From: Fischerella sp.
GTDB lineage: Bacteria > Cyanobacteriota > Cyanobacteriia > Cyanobacteriales > Nostocaceae
DNA: 22,396 bases
Assembly: GCA_026419705.1 (NCBI GenBank)
Contig: JANZYY010000004.1
Location: 6,922-29,317, forward strand
Direction: 5' to 3'
Each line of letters opens with the position of its first letter. Within the stretch, counting starts at the first letter, position 1. The notes below the pieces were generated by a model, which was not told the DNA's origin, made no database searches, and saw only the letters and a list, made by a program, of their open reading frames with translations. Below are positions 1 to 7,671 of this stretch, one piece after another. The position numbers were made by a program, and so were the translations under genes.

Positions 1-1655
1 ACTATAAATTAGATACGGGTGCAAATTACGCCCTAGTAATTTTGGCACACAACCAAAACGAACTAACCAGAGAAATCGCCGCCGCCTGTAAAGGTATAGA
101 CAAAGCCTTTGCCAGTGGAGAAGATTGGCAAACACCACTAGGTAGTTATTTCACAGCCAAACCACTGGGTAAACGAGGGGGAGTTGCTTACGTCTATCCA
201 GCAGCAGTCAATTCCTATCTAGGTATCGCCCGTGACCTGTTCCGCTTATTCCCCCAAATCCTCGACGATATCGCCCTCAAAAAACTGCAACACCTCGTCG
301 CCGACATTTCCCGCATAGTCTTTCCCAGAAGCTTGAACAAACTCTCATCCCGTCAACTGGAAACTCTCGAACAGCAATTCTTGGACAATCCTCCCGCTAT
401 CTTCGACGTGGACATGCTGTATACCAGATTCATCACCCAAATCATTCGGGATGAATTTCAAGTCAAACCTAAATTCGTCTTTGGCTACAGCCTGGGTGAA
501 ACCAGCATGATGTCTGCGGTGGGTGTATGGGATAACTTTACCGAAGGAATTCGCGCCTTACACGCCTCACCACTATTCGCCGAAAGATTATCGGGTGCAA
601 AGACAGCCGTCCGCGAGTATTGGGATTTACCACCAACCCAAGATAATAACTTCTGGGCTAACTACGTTCTCATGACTACCCCCTCCCAGGTTCAAGAATA
701 CCTCAAACATGAGAACCGCGTCTTCTTAACTCAAATCAACACACCAGAAGAAGTCGTCATCGCCGGTGAACCAGCGGCTTGTGAAAGAATCATTCAAATT
801 TTAGGCTGCAATGCTTTTCGTGCCCCCTTCGATCATGTCATTCATTGCGAAGCCATGCGTTCAGAATACGGGGAAATAGCTAGAATTAACACCCTACCTA
901 TCCAGAAAAACCTACCAAATGTCACTCTTTATTCTGCTGCTGAGTATGGCCCGGTGAGAATAGAAAGTGGGGCGATCGCTAACAGTATCGCCACAGGATT
1001 ATCACAACAGCTAGATTTTCCCCGCTTAGTCAACCAAGTCTACGAAGATGGGGCGAGAATATTTATCGAGACGGGTGCTGGTAATATTTGCTCACGATGG
1101 ATCGATAAAATTCTCGGCAATCAAGAACACATCACAATATCATTAAATCGAAGAGGTTTAGACGACCATAGCGGTATTTTGAGAGCACTAGCAAAACTTG
1201 TCAGCCATCAGGTTTCTGTTGACCTATCGCCACTCTACACCCAGGTAGTAGAAACCAATCAAAAATCCAAACTCACCCTTAAAAAAGTCACATTAGGCGG
1301 TCAAAGCATTACTGAAAAAATCTTGACCGAAGAAAACAAAAAACTCTTCCACAATCTCGCTACAACTGCCAAAAAACCTCAACCCATCAACTCTCCTCAG
1401 ACTCAGCCAGAAGAAATGCCCATACAAAATATCATGGATAACAGCTTAGAGCCAAAAGCAGCAGTACAATTTGTTGAATCAACCCAACCCATTACCCTCC
1501 TCAATCAATCTCATTACCAACAACTAAATGCTAACAATATCAGGGTTCATAAAACCCATGATGCTTTCTTAAAATCTCGCCAAGAATTTAGCCAGCAAAT
1601 CAGCGAATTGATTCAATTACAACTAGCTTGTGCTGAAAATTTGCTCAGTGAATAA
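1..1655 (+). CDS. hglC: PfaB-like acyltransferase of heterocyst glycolipid synthesis (HglC-like), 5' truncated
   Basis: The reading frame is open to the first base, and the residues before the first possible start (LDTGANYALVIL, then a TTG codon at 42) read smoothly into the rest. The gene therefore begins upstream and 42 is not a start. The visible part is an acyltransferase-like domain. A GYSLGE motif has its serine codon at 489-491, in place of the usual GHSxG nucleophile elbow, and a histidine in FDHVIHCEAM (codon 843-845) sits where acyltransferases carry the catalytic His. This is followed by IFIETGAGN and a polar, low-complexity tail from about 1250 to the stop. PfaB-type acyltransferases supply acyl groups to polyunsaturated-fatty-acid and heterocyst-glycolipid synthases. 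The PfaD-like and ACP-reductase genes directly downstream match the order hglC-hglA-hglB known from Anabaena PCC 7120. The family call is firm. The choice of hglC over hglD rests on gene order and is less sure, because the N-terminal part is outside the window. Confidence 0.75.
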   Translation, partial: YKLDTGANYALVILAHNQNELTREIAAACKGIDKAFASGEDWQTPLGSYFTAKPLGKRGGVAYVYPAAVNSYLGIARDLFRLFPQILDDIALKKLQHLVADISRIVFPRSLNKLSSRQLETLEQQFLDNPPAIFDVDMLYTRFITQIIRDEFQVKPKFVFGYSLGETSMMSAVGVWDNFTEGIRALHASPLFAERLSGAKTAVREYWDLPPTQDNNFWANYVLMTTPSQVQEYLKHENRVFLTQINTPEEVVIAGEPAACERIIQILGCNAFRAPFDHVIHCEAMRSEYGEIARINTLPIQKNLPNVTLYSAAEYGPVRIESGAIANSIATGLSQQLDFPRLVNQVYEDGARIFIETGAGNICSRWIDKILGNQEHITISLNRRGLDDHSGILRALAKLVSHQVSVDLSPLYTQVVETNQKSKLTLKKVTLGGQSITEKILTEENKKLFHNLATTAKKPQPINSPQTQPEEMPIQNIMDNSLEPKAAVQFVESTQPITLLNQSHYQQLNANNIRVHKTHDAFLKSRQEFSQQISELIQLQLACAENLLSE

Positions 1656-1704
1656 AGGTTGCTGGGAGTTATTTTCTTACCACCCAGATAGCGTTTATCT
1701 AACG

Positions 1705-1818
1705 AACCACAAAGAACGCAAATAACGCTAAGAATTTAACAAGGAATTTGACCGAGTATAGCAATTAATTTATTACGTTAAACTTTTTCTTTGTGTCCTT
1801 TGTGTCCTTTGTGGTTAA
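1705..1818. repeat. Long imperfect inverted repeat of AACCACAAAG-type, between hglC and hglA
   Basis: The left arm (1705-1731) is three 9-base units beginning AACCACAAA. The right arm (1790-1816) is three units TTTGTGTCC, TTTGTGTCC, TTTGTGGTT. Read on the opposite strand, the right arm matches the left at 21 of 27 positions, with a perfect outer unit. The arms are about 58 bases apart, so the element could form a long stem-loop in RNA. From memory, such AACCACAAAG/CTTTGTGG arms are dispersed intergenic repeats in many cyanobacteria. The frame of hglA stays open through the right arm, which creates a spurious N-terminal extension. Confidence 0.7.
1748..1776 (+). promoter_or_regulatory. Candidate sigma-70-like promoter for hglA-hglB
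   Basis: TTGACC at 1748-1753 and TATTAC at 1771-1776 are separated by 17 bases, a good -35 (5 of 6) and a fair -10 (4 of 6). It lies inside the loop of the inverted repeat and would start transcription near 1783, giving hglA a leader of about 85 bases containing the right arm. This is pattern matching only; hgl genes could equally be read through from hglC or use other sigma factors. Confidence 0.3.
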
Positions 1819-1868
1819 TTGATACAACCCTCTTTTCATCGCATATTTTACTTCGAGGAATAACTACT

Positions 1869-3539
1869 GTGAAAATAGTAGATGCGGTACTAGGTAAACA
1901 AGAAAATGGTCTTGATTTTTATGGCTCCCCTTGCAACTTCAATCAGGTATGGAAAGGTTCATTAGATTGCGTCACGTTTCACCCTGCCATAATCAAAGAA
2001 AAACTTTTATCTTTAGATAAACATTGTTATATTGTGAGAGTTGACGGCAAAATTGGTGTCAGCAACGACGGTTATTTGTCTCCTCTCGATTGCGATCAAA
2101 CAGGACAAATTGAACTGTTGATGGTGATTCCACCCATCAGGCTGCAACAATTAGGAGATCCAAATTTTCTCTCTTTTCATGGTGTGAAATATGCCTATAC
2201 CACTGGTGCAATGGCTGGTGGTATTGCTTCAGAAGAAATGGTCATAGCACTTGGAAAAGAGAGAATTTTAAGTTCATTTGGCGCAGGTGGTTTATCTCCA
2301 AATCGCATAGAAATAGCTATTAATCGCATCCAGCAAGCTTTACCAAATGGTCCCTACGCTTTCAATTTAATTCACAGTCCTAATGAACCCGCTATTGAAC
2401 GTAGTGCAGTGGATTTATACCTCAAATATGGGGTGAAAACAATAGAAGCTTCGGCATTTTTGGACTTAACTCCTAATATTGTTTATTATCGTGCAGCGGG
2501 ATTGGGTGTAAATTCAGCCAATGAAATTGAAATCAAAAACAAAGTTATCGCCAAAATCTCTCGTCGTGAAGTCGCTAGTAAATTTATGCAACCAGCACCG
2601 CTAAAAATCCTCAAAGAACTGGTTGCACAAGGGTTAATTAGTGAGTTACAAGCAAATTTAGCCGCTAAAATTCCCCTAGCCGACGATATTACAGCAGAAG
2701 CAGATTCTGGCGGTCATACTGACAATCGTCCCTTGGTTTGTTTGTTACCTGCAATTGTTGCTTTGCGGGATGAAATTCAAGCACGGTATAACTATGAAAA
2801 ACCGATTCGAGTCGGAGTAGCGGGTGGAATTGCAACACCACAATCAGCCTTAGCTGCTTTTATGATGGGTGCTGCATATGTAGTGACTGGTTCAATTAAT
2901 CAATCATGTATTGAAGCCGGAAGTTGTCAGCATACCAAGCAATTGCTAGCACAAGCAGATATGGCTGACGTAATGATGGCCCCAGCAGCAGATATGTTTG
3001 AAATGGGAGTAAAATTGCAAGTCCTCAAACGCGGTACAATGTTCCCTCTCCGCGCTCAAAAATTATATGAAATCTACAGGAACTATAACTCAATTGAAGA
3101 GATTCCTCATCAGGAAAGAGATAAACTAGAAAAACAAGTTTTTCGCAAGCCCCTCGCTCAAGTTTGGGAAGAAACTATAACTTATCTATCTCAAAAAAAT
3201 CCAGAAAAACTGGGAAAAGCTGTTAATAATCCCAAAATGAAAATGGCGTTGATTTTCCGCTGGTATTTGGGGTTGTCTTCCCGCTGGTCTAATTCTGGAG
3301 AAAAAGGCCGAGAAGTAGATTATCAAATTTGGTGCGGACCAGCAATAGGTAGCTTCAATGATTGGCTGCGAGGTTCTTATCTGTCAGATCCAAATAATCG
3401 CCGAGTAGTTGATGTCGCTAACCACATCATGATTGGTGCTGCATATTTATACCGGATTCAAAGTTTGAAAATTCAAGGACTGCAAGTTCCGAATTATTAC
3501 AGTCAGTATTCCCCACTTCGTTCTACATTGGAAGTCTAA
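1869..3539 (+). CDS. hglA: PfaD-family FMN enoyl reductase of heterocyst glycolipid synthesis
   Basis: The product is a PfaD-family protein (2-nitropropane-dioxygenase-like TIM barrel), which in polyunsaturated-fatty-acid synthases reduces the enoyl intermediate in trans. Visible landmarks are TTGAMAGGIAS (about residues 111-121), FGAGGLSPNR, ADSGGHTDNRP (about 278-288), the phosphate-binding stretch GVAGGIATPQS (about 316-326) and the C-terminal IWCGPAIGSFNDWLRGS. Here it would act on the chain that becomes the heterocyst glycolipid alcohol. The frame stays open upstream to a TTG at 1791, but that extension translates an intergenic repeat. The start chosen is GTG at 1869, with GAGGA at 1855-1859 nine bases upstream, giving 556 residues in line with the family. 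It ends two bases before hglB, so the two are surely cotranscribed. No broken motifs are seen. The symbol follows the gene order of Anabaena PCC 7120. Confidence 0.85.
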   Translation: MKIVDAVLGKQENGLDFYGSPCNFNQVWKGSLDCVTFHPAIIKEKLLSLDKHCYIVRVDGKIGVSNDGYLSPLDCDQTGQIELLMVIPPIRLQQLGDPNFLSFHGVKYAYTTGAMAGGIASEEMVIALGKERILSSFGAGGLSPNRIEIAINRIQQALPNGPYAFNLIHSPNEPAIERSAVDLYLKYGVKTIEASAFLDLTPNIVYYRAAGLGVNSANEIEIKNKVIAKISRREVASKFMQPAPLKILKELVAQGLISELQANLAAKIPLADDITAEADSGGHTDNRPLVCLLPAIVALRDEIQARYNYEKPIRVGVAGGIATPQSALAAFMMGAAYVVTGSINQSCIEAGSCQHTKQLLAQADMADVMMAPAADMFEMGVKLQVLKRGTMFPLRAQKLYEIYRNYNSIEEIPHQERDKLEKQVFRKPLAQVWEETITYLSQKNPEKLGKAVNNPKMKMALIFRWYLGLSSRWSNSGEKGREVDYQIWCGPAIGSFNDWLRGSYLSDPNNRRVVDVANHIMIGAAYLYRIQSLKIQGLQVPNYYSQYSPLRSTLEV

Positions 3540-3541
3540 AT

Positions 3542-5050
3542 ATGAAGACAGCAAAAAAATCTTTAACAGCAGCAGAAATTCAAGCTTGGTTGCTATCACA
3601 TCTTGCCGAATTATTAAAAGTTGCACCCGACGAAATCGATATTGAACAACCAGTGGATAGCTATGGTTTGGATTCTACTCAGGCGATGTTGCTTGTTAGC
3701 AAAGCAGAGAAAATGCTAGGATTTAAAGTGGCTCCAAGACTGCTGTGGCATTACCCAACAATTGCATCATTATCACAGCGTTTAGCTGAAGAATCTGAAG
3801 AATTAGGATCGGATTTACAAGATACTGTTGCAGTTAAAAATGTAGCTCCTGTCTTAGATTTAAGTGCTGAAGCTGTTCTCGACCCAAACATTCGTCCTGC
3901 ATCTGGCTCTTTTGTATTTAAAGATGAACCAGATCATGTCTTTTTAACAGGTGGGACTGGCTTTTTAGGAGCTTTTTTAATCCACGAATTGCTACAACAA
4001 ACTTCTGCAGATATTTATTGCTTGGTACGTGCTGATAACCCAGCAGAAGGTAAGCAAAAACTCCAGAAAAATTTGCAAAGTTATGCACTGTGGAACGAAC
4101 AATTTAGTTCGAGAATTATACCTGTGATCGGCGATTTATCCCAGCCACTGTTAGGAATTAGCAAAGAAGGCTTTGAAATGCTAGCTGCTAATCTTGATAG
4201 TATCTATCACAGTGCTGCAATACTGAATTATGTTTATCCTTATTCAGCACTCAAAATTCCTAACGTTTTAGGAACGCAAGAAGTATTGCGTTTGGCAAGC
4301 CTTTTTAAAGTCAAGCCTGTACATTATGTTTCTAGCGTCGCTGTTTTTGAATCGCCTTTTTATGCTGGCAAAGTTGTCAAAGAAGATGATAGCTTTGAGC
4401 ATTGGCAAGGCATTTTTCTGGGTTATTCTCAAACTAAATGGGTCGCAGAAAAGCTAGTCACAATTGCTCGCGAGCGCGGACTTCCCGTAACTATCCACAG
4501 ACCACCTTTAATTGCAGGAGATAGCCGAACAGGTGTTTGCAATACAGATGATTTTATCAACTTGGTCATTAAAGGCTGTATCCAAATGGGATGTTTCCCA
4601 GATGTGGATTATATGTTGGATGCATCACCTGTAGATTATGTGAGCAAAGCCATTATTTATCTATCCAAACAAAAAGAATCATTAGGCAAAGCTTTTCACT
4701 TACAGCATCCCGCACCGGTTCCATTATCTAATTTACTTGAATGGATGCGTTCTCTTGGTTTTTCTATTCAAGTAATTCCCTATCAAGAGTGGCAAATAAA
4801 GTTAATTAACGATATCTCTTCTGCTGATAATCCGTTGTATGCGCTCCGACCTTTCTTATTAGAACGCTGGTCAGAAGAACAAATTACTATTCCAGATTTG
4901 TACTTGCAAACTAGAAGACCAAAAATCAATTGTGAGGCTACTCTCAATGCTCTCGCTGGTAGTGGTATCGTTTGTCCACCAATGGATAGGCAATTGTTTA
5001 TGACCTATTCTACTTTCTTGATTAAAAATGGTTTTCTGAATGTTGCGTAG
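3542..5050 (+). CDS. hglB: Acyl carrier protein fused to thioester reductase (HglB/HetM)
   Basis: This 502-residue protein has an N-terminal acyl carrier domain (about residues 8-85) with the phosphopantetheine serine in GLDST (Ser45). A linker is followed by a thioester-reductase-type short-chain dehydrogenase domain from about residue 131. That domain shows the NADPH-binding GGTGFLG (137-143), the HSAAILNYVYPY stretch and the catalytic pair Tyr295/Lys299 in GYSQTK. The architecture and length match HetM/HglB of Anabaena PCC 7120 (about 506 residues), which is thought to release the finished polyketide chain reductively as an aldehyde or alcohol for the heterocyst glycolipid. The ACP needs 4'-phosphopantetheine, and a suitable transferase (hetI) is encoded convergently just downstream. 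The start ATG lies two bases after the hglA stop. A hairpin at 5095-5117 probably ends the transcript. Confidence 0.92.
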   Translation: MKTAKKSLTAAEIQAWLLSHLAELLKVAPDEIDIEQPVDSYGLDSTQAMLLVSKAEKMLGFKVAPRLLWHYPTIASLSQRLAEESEELGSDLQDTVAVKNVAPVLDLSAEAVLDPNIRPASGSFVFKDEPDHVFLTGGTGFLGAFLIHELLQQTSADIYCLVRADNPAEGKQKLQKNLQSYALWNEQFSSRIIPVIGDLSQPLLGISKEGFEMLAANLDSIYHSAAILNYVYPYSALKIPNVLGTQEVLRLASLFKVKPVHYVSSVAVFESPFYAGKVVKEDDSFEHWQGIFLGYSQTKWVAEKLVTIARERGLPVTIHRPPLIAGDSRTGVCNTDDFINLVIKGCIQMGCFPDVDYMLDASPVDYVSKAIIYLSKQKESLGKAFHLQHPAPVPLSNLLEWMRSLGFSIQVIPYQEWQIKLINDISSADNPLYALRPFLLERWSEEQITIPDLYLQTRRPKINCEATLNALAGSGIVCPPMDRQLFMTYSTFLIKNGFLNVA

Positions 5051-5094
5051 TACAGGATTGTACAGGCTCATTCAAAACTAAAAGTGTTTTACAC

Positions 5095-5126
5095 TCCCCC
5101 ACAACTGTACTGGGGGAATCTATTTT
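5095..5126 (+). terminator. Likely intrinsic terminator after hglB
   Basis: TCCCCCA (5095-5101) and TGGGGGA (5111-5117) form a perfect 7-bp GC-rich stem around a 9-base loop, followed by AATCTATTTT. It lies 45 bases past the hglB stop. The U tract is short and interrupted, so termination could be partial. Confidence 0.6.
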
Positions 5127-5272
5127 GTGGCAATAAATCGTAGCTTTTCTCAACGCAGAATTATCAGACCGATGGCTGTTTATCGATCAAGGAGACAGAC
5201 CCTTGGTCGCTCCATTCCGTTTCGCTGATGCGTCAAAGACGATTTGTTATCCCTGATGCGAGAAGGGGGAGT

Positions 5273-5298
5273 GATGAAACATGTAGATGAAACATGTA
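5273..5298. repeat. Perfect 13-bp tandem duplication
   Basis: GATGAAACATGTA occurs twice head to tail (5273-5285 and 5286-5298), followed at once by TATATAGATAAT. Such short perfect duplications are common slippage products, but this one lies about 110 bases before the small ORF at 5406 and could be a duplicated regulatory half-site. Confidence 0.85.
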
Positions 5299-5405
5299 TA
5301 TATAGATAATCTACCTCTTGGAGAGAATACCACAAACGTTTGACTGGCTGAAGTTGGGAATGTACCCACACCCTTGTCTCTACCAGCACCAATCGAGGGT
5401 TAAGA

Positions 5406-5582
5406 ATGAAAATTTTGGGTCAACAAGCTGTTATTTTCCCAGCACCTGTAGACTTTTCCACTAGCCCTCATGTTTATTCCATCAAAAAAGCGCAAACCCA
5501 GCCTAGACAATACAAATACCCACGCATCAAATCACTGAAAGAAACTCTTGTAACATTAATATTGCCAGCACTTCAGATCTAA
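5406..5582 (+). CDS. Possible small protein, 58 residues, function unknown
   Basis: An ATG at 5406 preceded by GAGGG (5395-5399, six bases away) opens a 58-codon frame ending at TAA 5580-5582. The product starts MKILGQQAVIFP, is rich in Lys/Arg/Gln/Tyr in the middle (KKAQTQPRQYKYPRIK) and ends in a short hydrophobic stretch (LVTLILPALQI). I recognise no family, and it has no signal peptide or RGSGR motif, so it is not an obvious HetN- or PatX-type peptide. It overlaps the 3' end of hetI tail to tail by 27 bases. The good ribosome-binding site and position in an otherwise empty gap support it; short length and lack of known relatives argue against it. Confidence 0.35.
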   Translation: MKILGQQAVIFPAPVDFSTSPHVYSIKKAQTQPRQYKYPRIKSLKETLVTLILPALQI

Positions 5583-6257
5583 CCCAAAACCTTCTACAGC
5601 AACTGCACCAACATAATTATCAGCAGGTAAAAGTTCAATCAAACTCCACTGTTCATCGGTAGTGAGCTTGGCTGGTTCTTCTGGAGTCAAGGAAATCTCT
5701 ACTTGCTCCAGTTGAATTAGTCCTACTCCTGTTGCTTTTAAATAAGCCTCTTTGCATGTCCAGTAGCGGAAAAATACTTTTTGCTGTTGTGGTGGAGGAA
5801 GCGATCGCACTACTGCATATTCTCTGGGTGAAAAGAAGCGTTTGGCAAGGGCTTCTACATCACTCACGGAGCGAATGTATTCTATATCGACACCAATTAA
5901 GCGGTTAATACTTACCGCACATACAGCTAAATCTTGCGAATGCGACAAGTTAAACGATAGTCCGCTGTGGGTATACGTATCAGCTAATACTGGTTTGCCA
6001 CGGGATTCATATTCAAATCGCACCACTTGCGGTTCAATACCCAAGTAACGACCCAAAATCGCACGGAGAATACCCCGACCTGCAATAAAACGCCGCTGAT
6101 GTTGTTGAAAATAAAACCGCCGAGCCCGAGCTATTGCGTCACTGGAGAGAGTAGCTTCAAAAGCTAGCAATTCTGGTTCTGGTCGTTCAAGGTCGATTCG
6201 CCAGACATGAACATCATATGGTAACAAAGTTAAATCAGTCGGTGCAGCTAACCACAT
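5556..6257 (-). CDS. hetI: Sfp-type 4'-phosphopantetheinyl transferase HetI
   Basis: This enzyme transfers phosphopantetheine from CoA to the serine of acyl and peptidyl carrier proteins, here most plausibly the ACPs of the Hgl synthase including Ser45 of HglB. The Sfp-type signatures are complete: the N-terminal RGKP stretch (about 86-89), SHSQ (105-108), the metal-binding GVDIE (122-126, Asp124 and Glu126) and WTCKEAYLKATG (166-177, Glu170 and Lys174). The frame is open up to an ATG at 6335, but the extra 26 residues lack family similarity as I recall it. The ATG at 6255-6257 gives 233 residues, close to HetI of Anabaena (about 237), and its first residues (MWLAAPTDLTLLP) align with the HetI start. 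It is convergent with hglB and divergent from the devC-like gene. Confidence 0.88.
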   Translation of the reverse strand: MWLAAPTDLTLLPYDVHVWRIDLERPEPELLAFEATLSSDAIARARRFYFQQHQRRFIAGRGILRAILGRYLGIEPQVVRFEYESRGKPVLADTYTHSGLSFNLSHSQDLAVCAVSINRLIGVDIEYIRSVSDVEALAKRFFSPREYAVVRSLPPPQQQKVFFRYWTCKEAYLKATGVGLIQLEQVEISLTPEEPAKLTTDEQWSLIELLPADNYVGAVAVEGFGLDLKCWQY

Positions 6258-6312
6258 CAGCTTCCATCTCCCACCCCAAAAACAATCTAGAAATCCACCT
6301 CTTGTAAAGGTT

Positions 6313-6363
6313 ACTTTTGCAAGAGGTTTAATCATCTCCGGTTTTCAATCACTTTTGCAAGAG
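6313..6363. repeat. Two copies of a 13-bp direct repeat between hetI and devC
   Basis: ACTTTTGCAAGAG occurs at 6313-6325 and again at 6351-6363, start-to-start distance 38 bases, in the 146-bp region between the divergent hetI and devC-like genes. A related sequence CTCTTGTAAAGG lies at 6299-6310. Paired sites in a divergent promoter region suggest a regulator binding site, but no known cyanobacterial operator is recognised. Confidence 0.5.
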
Positions 6364-6403
6364 ATATATTATCAGGACTTGCCAAAGGAAGGAGTCTCCG
6401 TAA

Positions 6404-7570
6404 ATGCTTCGCAAATGTTTTCGCACAACCCTCCTAGCATGGCGACAGTTAGTTAAACACAAGACTCGTTTGGCGATCGCAGTAGTAGGTATTGCCTTTG
6501 CAGACATCCTCATCTTTGCCCAAATGGGCTTTGAAGCTTCACTGTTCGACAGTTCTACTGCACCACAAAGGAGTTTAGATACGGATTTGGTACTGGTAAG
6601 TTCCCATTTTAAAACTGTATATTCAGTCAAAAATTTCTCCAGAGAGCGATTGTATCAGACCCTAGGATTTACAGGAGTGGAATCGGTAAGTCCACTCTAT
6701 ATCGGTTACGGCAAATGGAGAAATCCACAAACACGTCACATACAATCTATTTTGGTGTTTGGTACAGATCCAAGAACGATCGCATTTAAATTTCCAGAAG
6801 TTAATCAAAATCGCAGTCAGCTGCAAAAGCTGAATACTGTGTTGTTTGACCAAGCTTCTCTACCAGATTTTGGACCCATCCCGGCTTTATTTCAACACCA
6901 ACCAACAGTGGAAACTGAATTGAATGGTGTCAATATCCGGGTTGTAGGTTTGTTTATCTTGGGTGCCTCATTCGGTGCGTATGGTAATGTTATTACCAGT
7001 GACTCAACCTTCTTACATCTATTCCCCGACCATCACCCCAATCAAATTCAAATCGGTCTGATTCAGTTGAAACCAGGCGCAGATCCACAGCAAATTGCCA
7101 AAAGTTTAACAGATAATTTACCTGATGACGTCATGGTTCTCACAACAGAGGAGTTTGCACAGGTAGAAAAAGCTTATTGGGCAAAAACAACCCCTATAGG
7201 TTTTGTTTTTGGTTTGGGTGTGCTCGTCTGTTTCATTGTCGGCGTTGCGATCGTTTATCAAATCATTTATGCCGATGTTACCGATCACTTGCCACAATAC
7301 TCCATGCTCAAAGCAATTGGGTATAGCGATCGCTATTTAGTAGTCGTTCTTATTCAAGAAGCTTTACTCCTAACAGTGTTGGGTTACATACCAGGATTCA
7401 TCGTTTCACTGGGACTTTATCAACTAGCAGCAGCAGCTACTATACTGCCTATTTTTATGACGATTGAGCGCAGTGCAACTGTGTTTTTTTTAACAATGGC
7501 AATGTGCTTGATTTCTACCGCTAGCACAATGCGAAAGCTGAATTCTGCTGACCCCGCCGACGTGTTTTAA
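6404..7570 (+). CDS. devC: DevC-type ABC transporter permease, no partner genes nearby
   Basis: The 388-residue protein is a full-length DevC-like permease of the FtsX/MacB type. It has an N-terminal cytoplasmic stretch with a membrane segment at about 22-44 (LAIAVVGIAFADILIFAQMGF), a large periplasmic domain, three C-terminal membrane segments (from about 263, 302 and 360) and the family's final DPADVF. DevBCA exporters pair DevC with the ATPase DevA and the membrane-fusion protein DevB; in Anabaena they export heterocyst glycolipids through TolC. The start ATG has AAGGAAGGAG nine bases upstream. No devA or devB is present in the window, so the partners must be encoded elsewhere or the gene is a paralogue. 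Location beside the hgl genes fits a heterocyst role, but DevC paralogues with other roles are common in cyanobacteria, so the symbol is a family label. Confidence 0.8.
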   Translation: MLRKCFRTTLLAWRQLVKHKTRLAIAVVGIAFADILIFAQMGFEASLFDSSTAPQRSLDTDLVLVSSHFKTVYSVKNFSRERLYQTLGFTGVESVSPLYIGYGKWRNPQTRHIQSILVFGTDPRTIAFKFPEVNQNRSQLQKLNTVLFDQASLPDFGPIPALFQHQPTVETELNGVNIRVVGLFILGASFGAYGNVITSDSTFLHLFPDHHPNQIQIGLIQLKPGADPQQIAKSLTDNLPDDVMVLTTEEFAQVEKAYWAKTTPIGFVFGLGVLVCFIVGVAIVYQIIYADVTDHLPQYSMLKAIGYSDRYLVVVLIQEALLLTVLGYIPGFIVSLGLYQLAAAATILPIFMTIERSATVFFLTMAMCLISTASTMRKLNSADPADVF

Positions 7571-7671
7571 AACATCAGGTAAAAGCAATATTCAAAATTC
7601 ACTCCATCTCCCCCTCGCCGCATCCTTTTGCTAATGTAAGTATGCGTCGTTAATTAGTCGATCAATACCAG

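Larger units (their letters stand above)
5051..5405. other. Gene-free stretch downstream of hglB where hetN would be expected
   Basis: In Anabaena PCC 7120 the ketoacyl reductase gene hetN (about 860 bp) sits between hetM/hglB and hetI. Here the whole gap is about 500 bp, and none of the six frames shows a dehydrogenase Rossmann motif, a YxxxK pair or the RGSGR peptide motif. Besides the terminator, the stretch holds a hairpin GATCAAGG / CCTTGGTC (5185-5192 / 5201-5208, one wobble pair, 8-base loop) and a perfect 13-bp tandem duplication at 5273-5298. The short frames present (for example on the minus strand at 5180-5392) have no family features and I do not consider them genes. Confidence 0.6.

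Noticed and set aside
42..44. TTG at 42 as the start of the first gene
   Set aside because: The frame is open to base 1 with protein-like sequence before it, and no ribosome-binding site precedes the TTG; the gene is simply cut by the window edge.
1791..1868. N-terminal extension of hglA from a TTG at 1791
   Set aside because: It translates the TTTGTGTCC repeat (giving CPLCPLWLI) and lacks a ribosome-binding site, whereas the GTG at 1869 has GAGGA at good spacing.
5180..5392. 70-residue minus-strand frame in the hglB-hetI gap
   Set aside because: No ribosome-binding site or family features are seen, and it runs through the tandem duplication and a hairpin; it looks like chance.
6258..6335. 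26-residue N-terminal extension of HetI to the ATG at 6335
   Set aside because: The residues do not resemble HetI as I recall it, they overlap the repeated ACTTTTGCAAGAG region, and the ATG at 6257 gives the family length.
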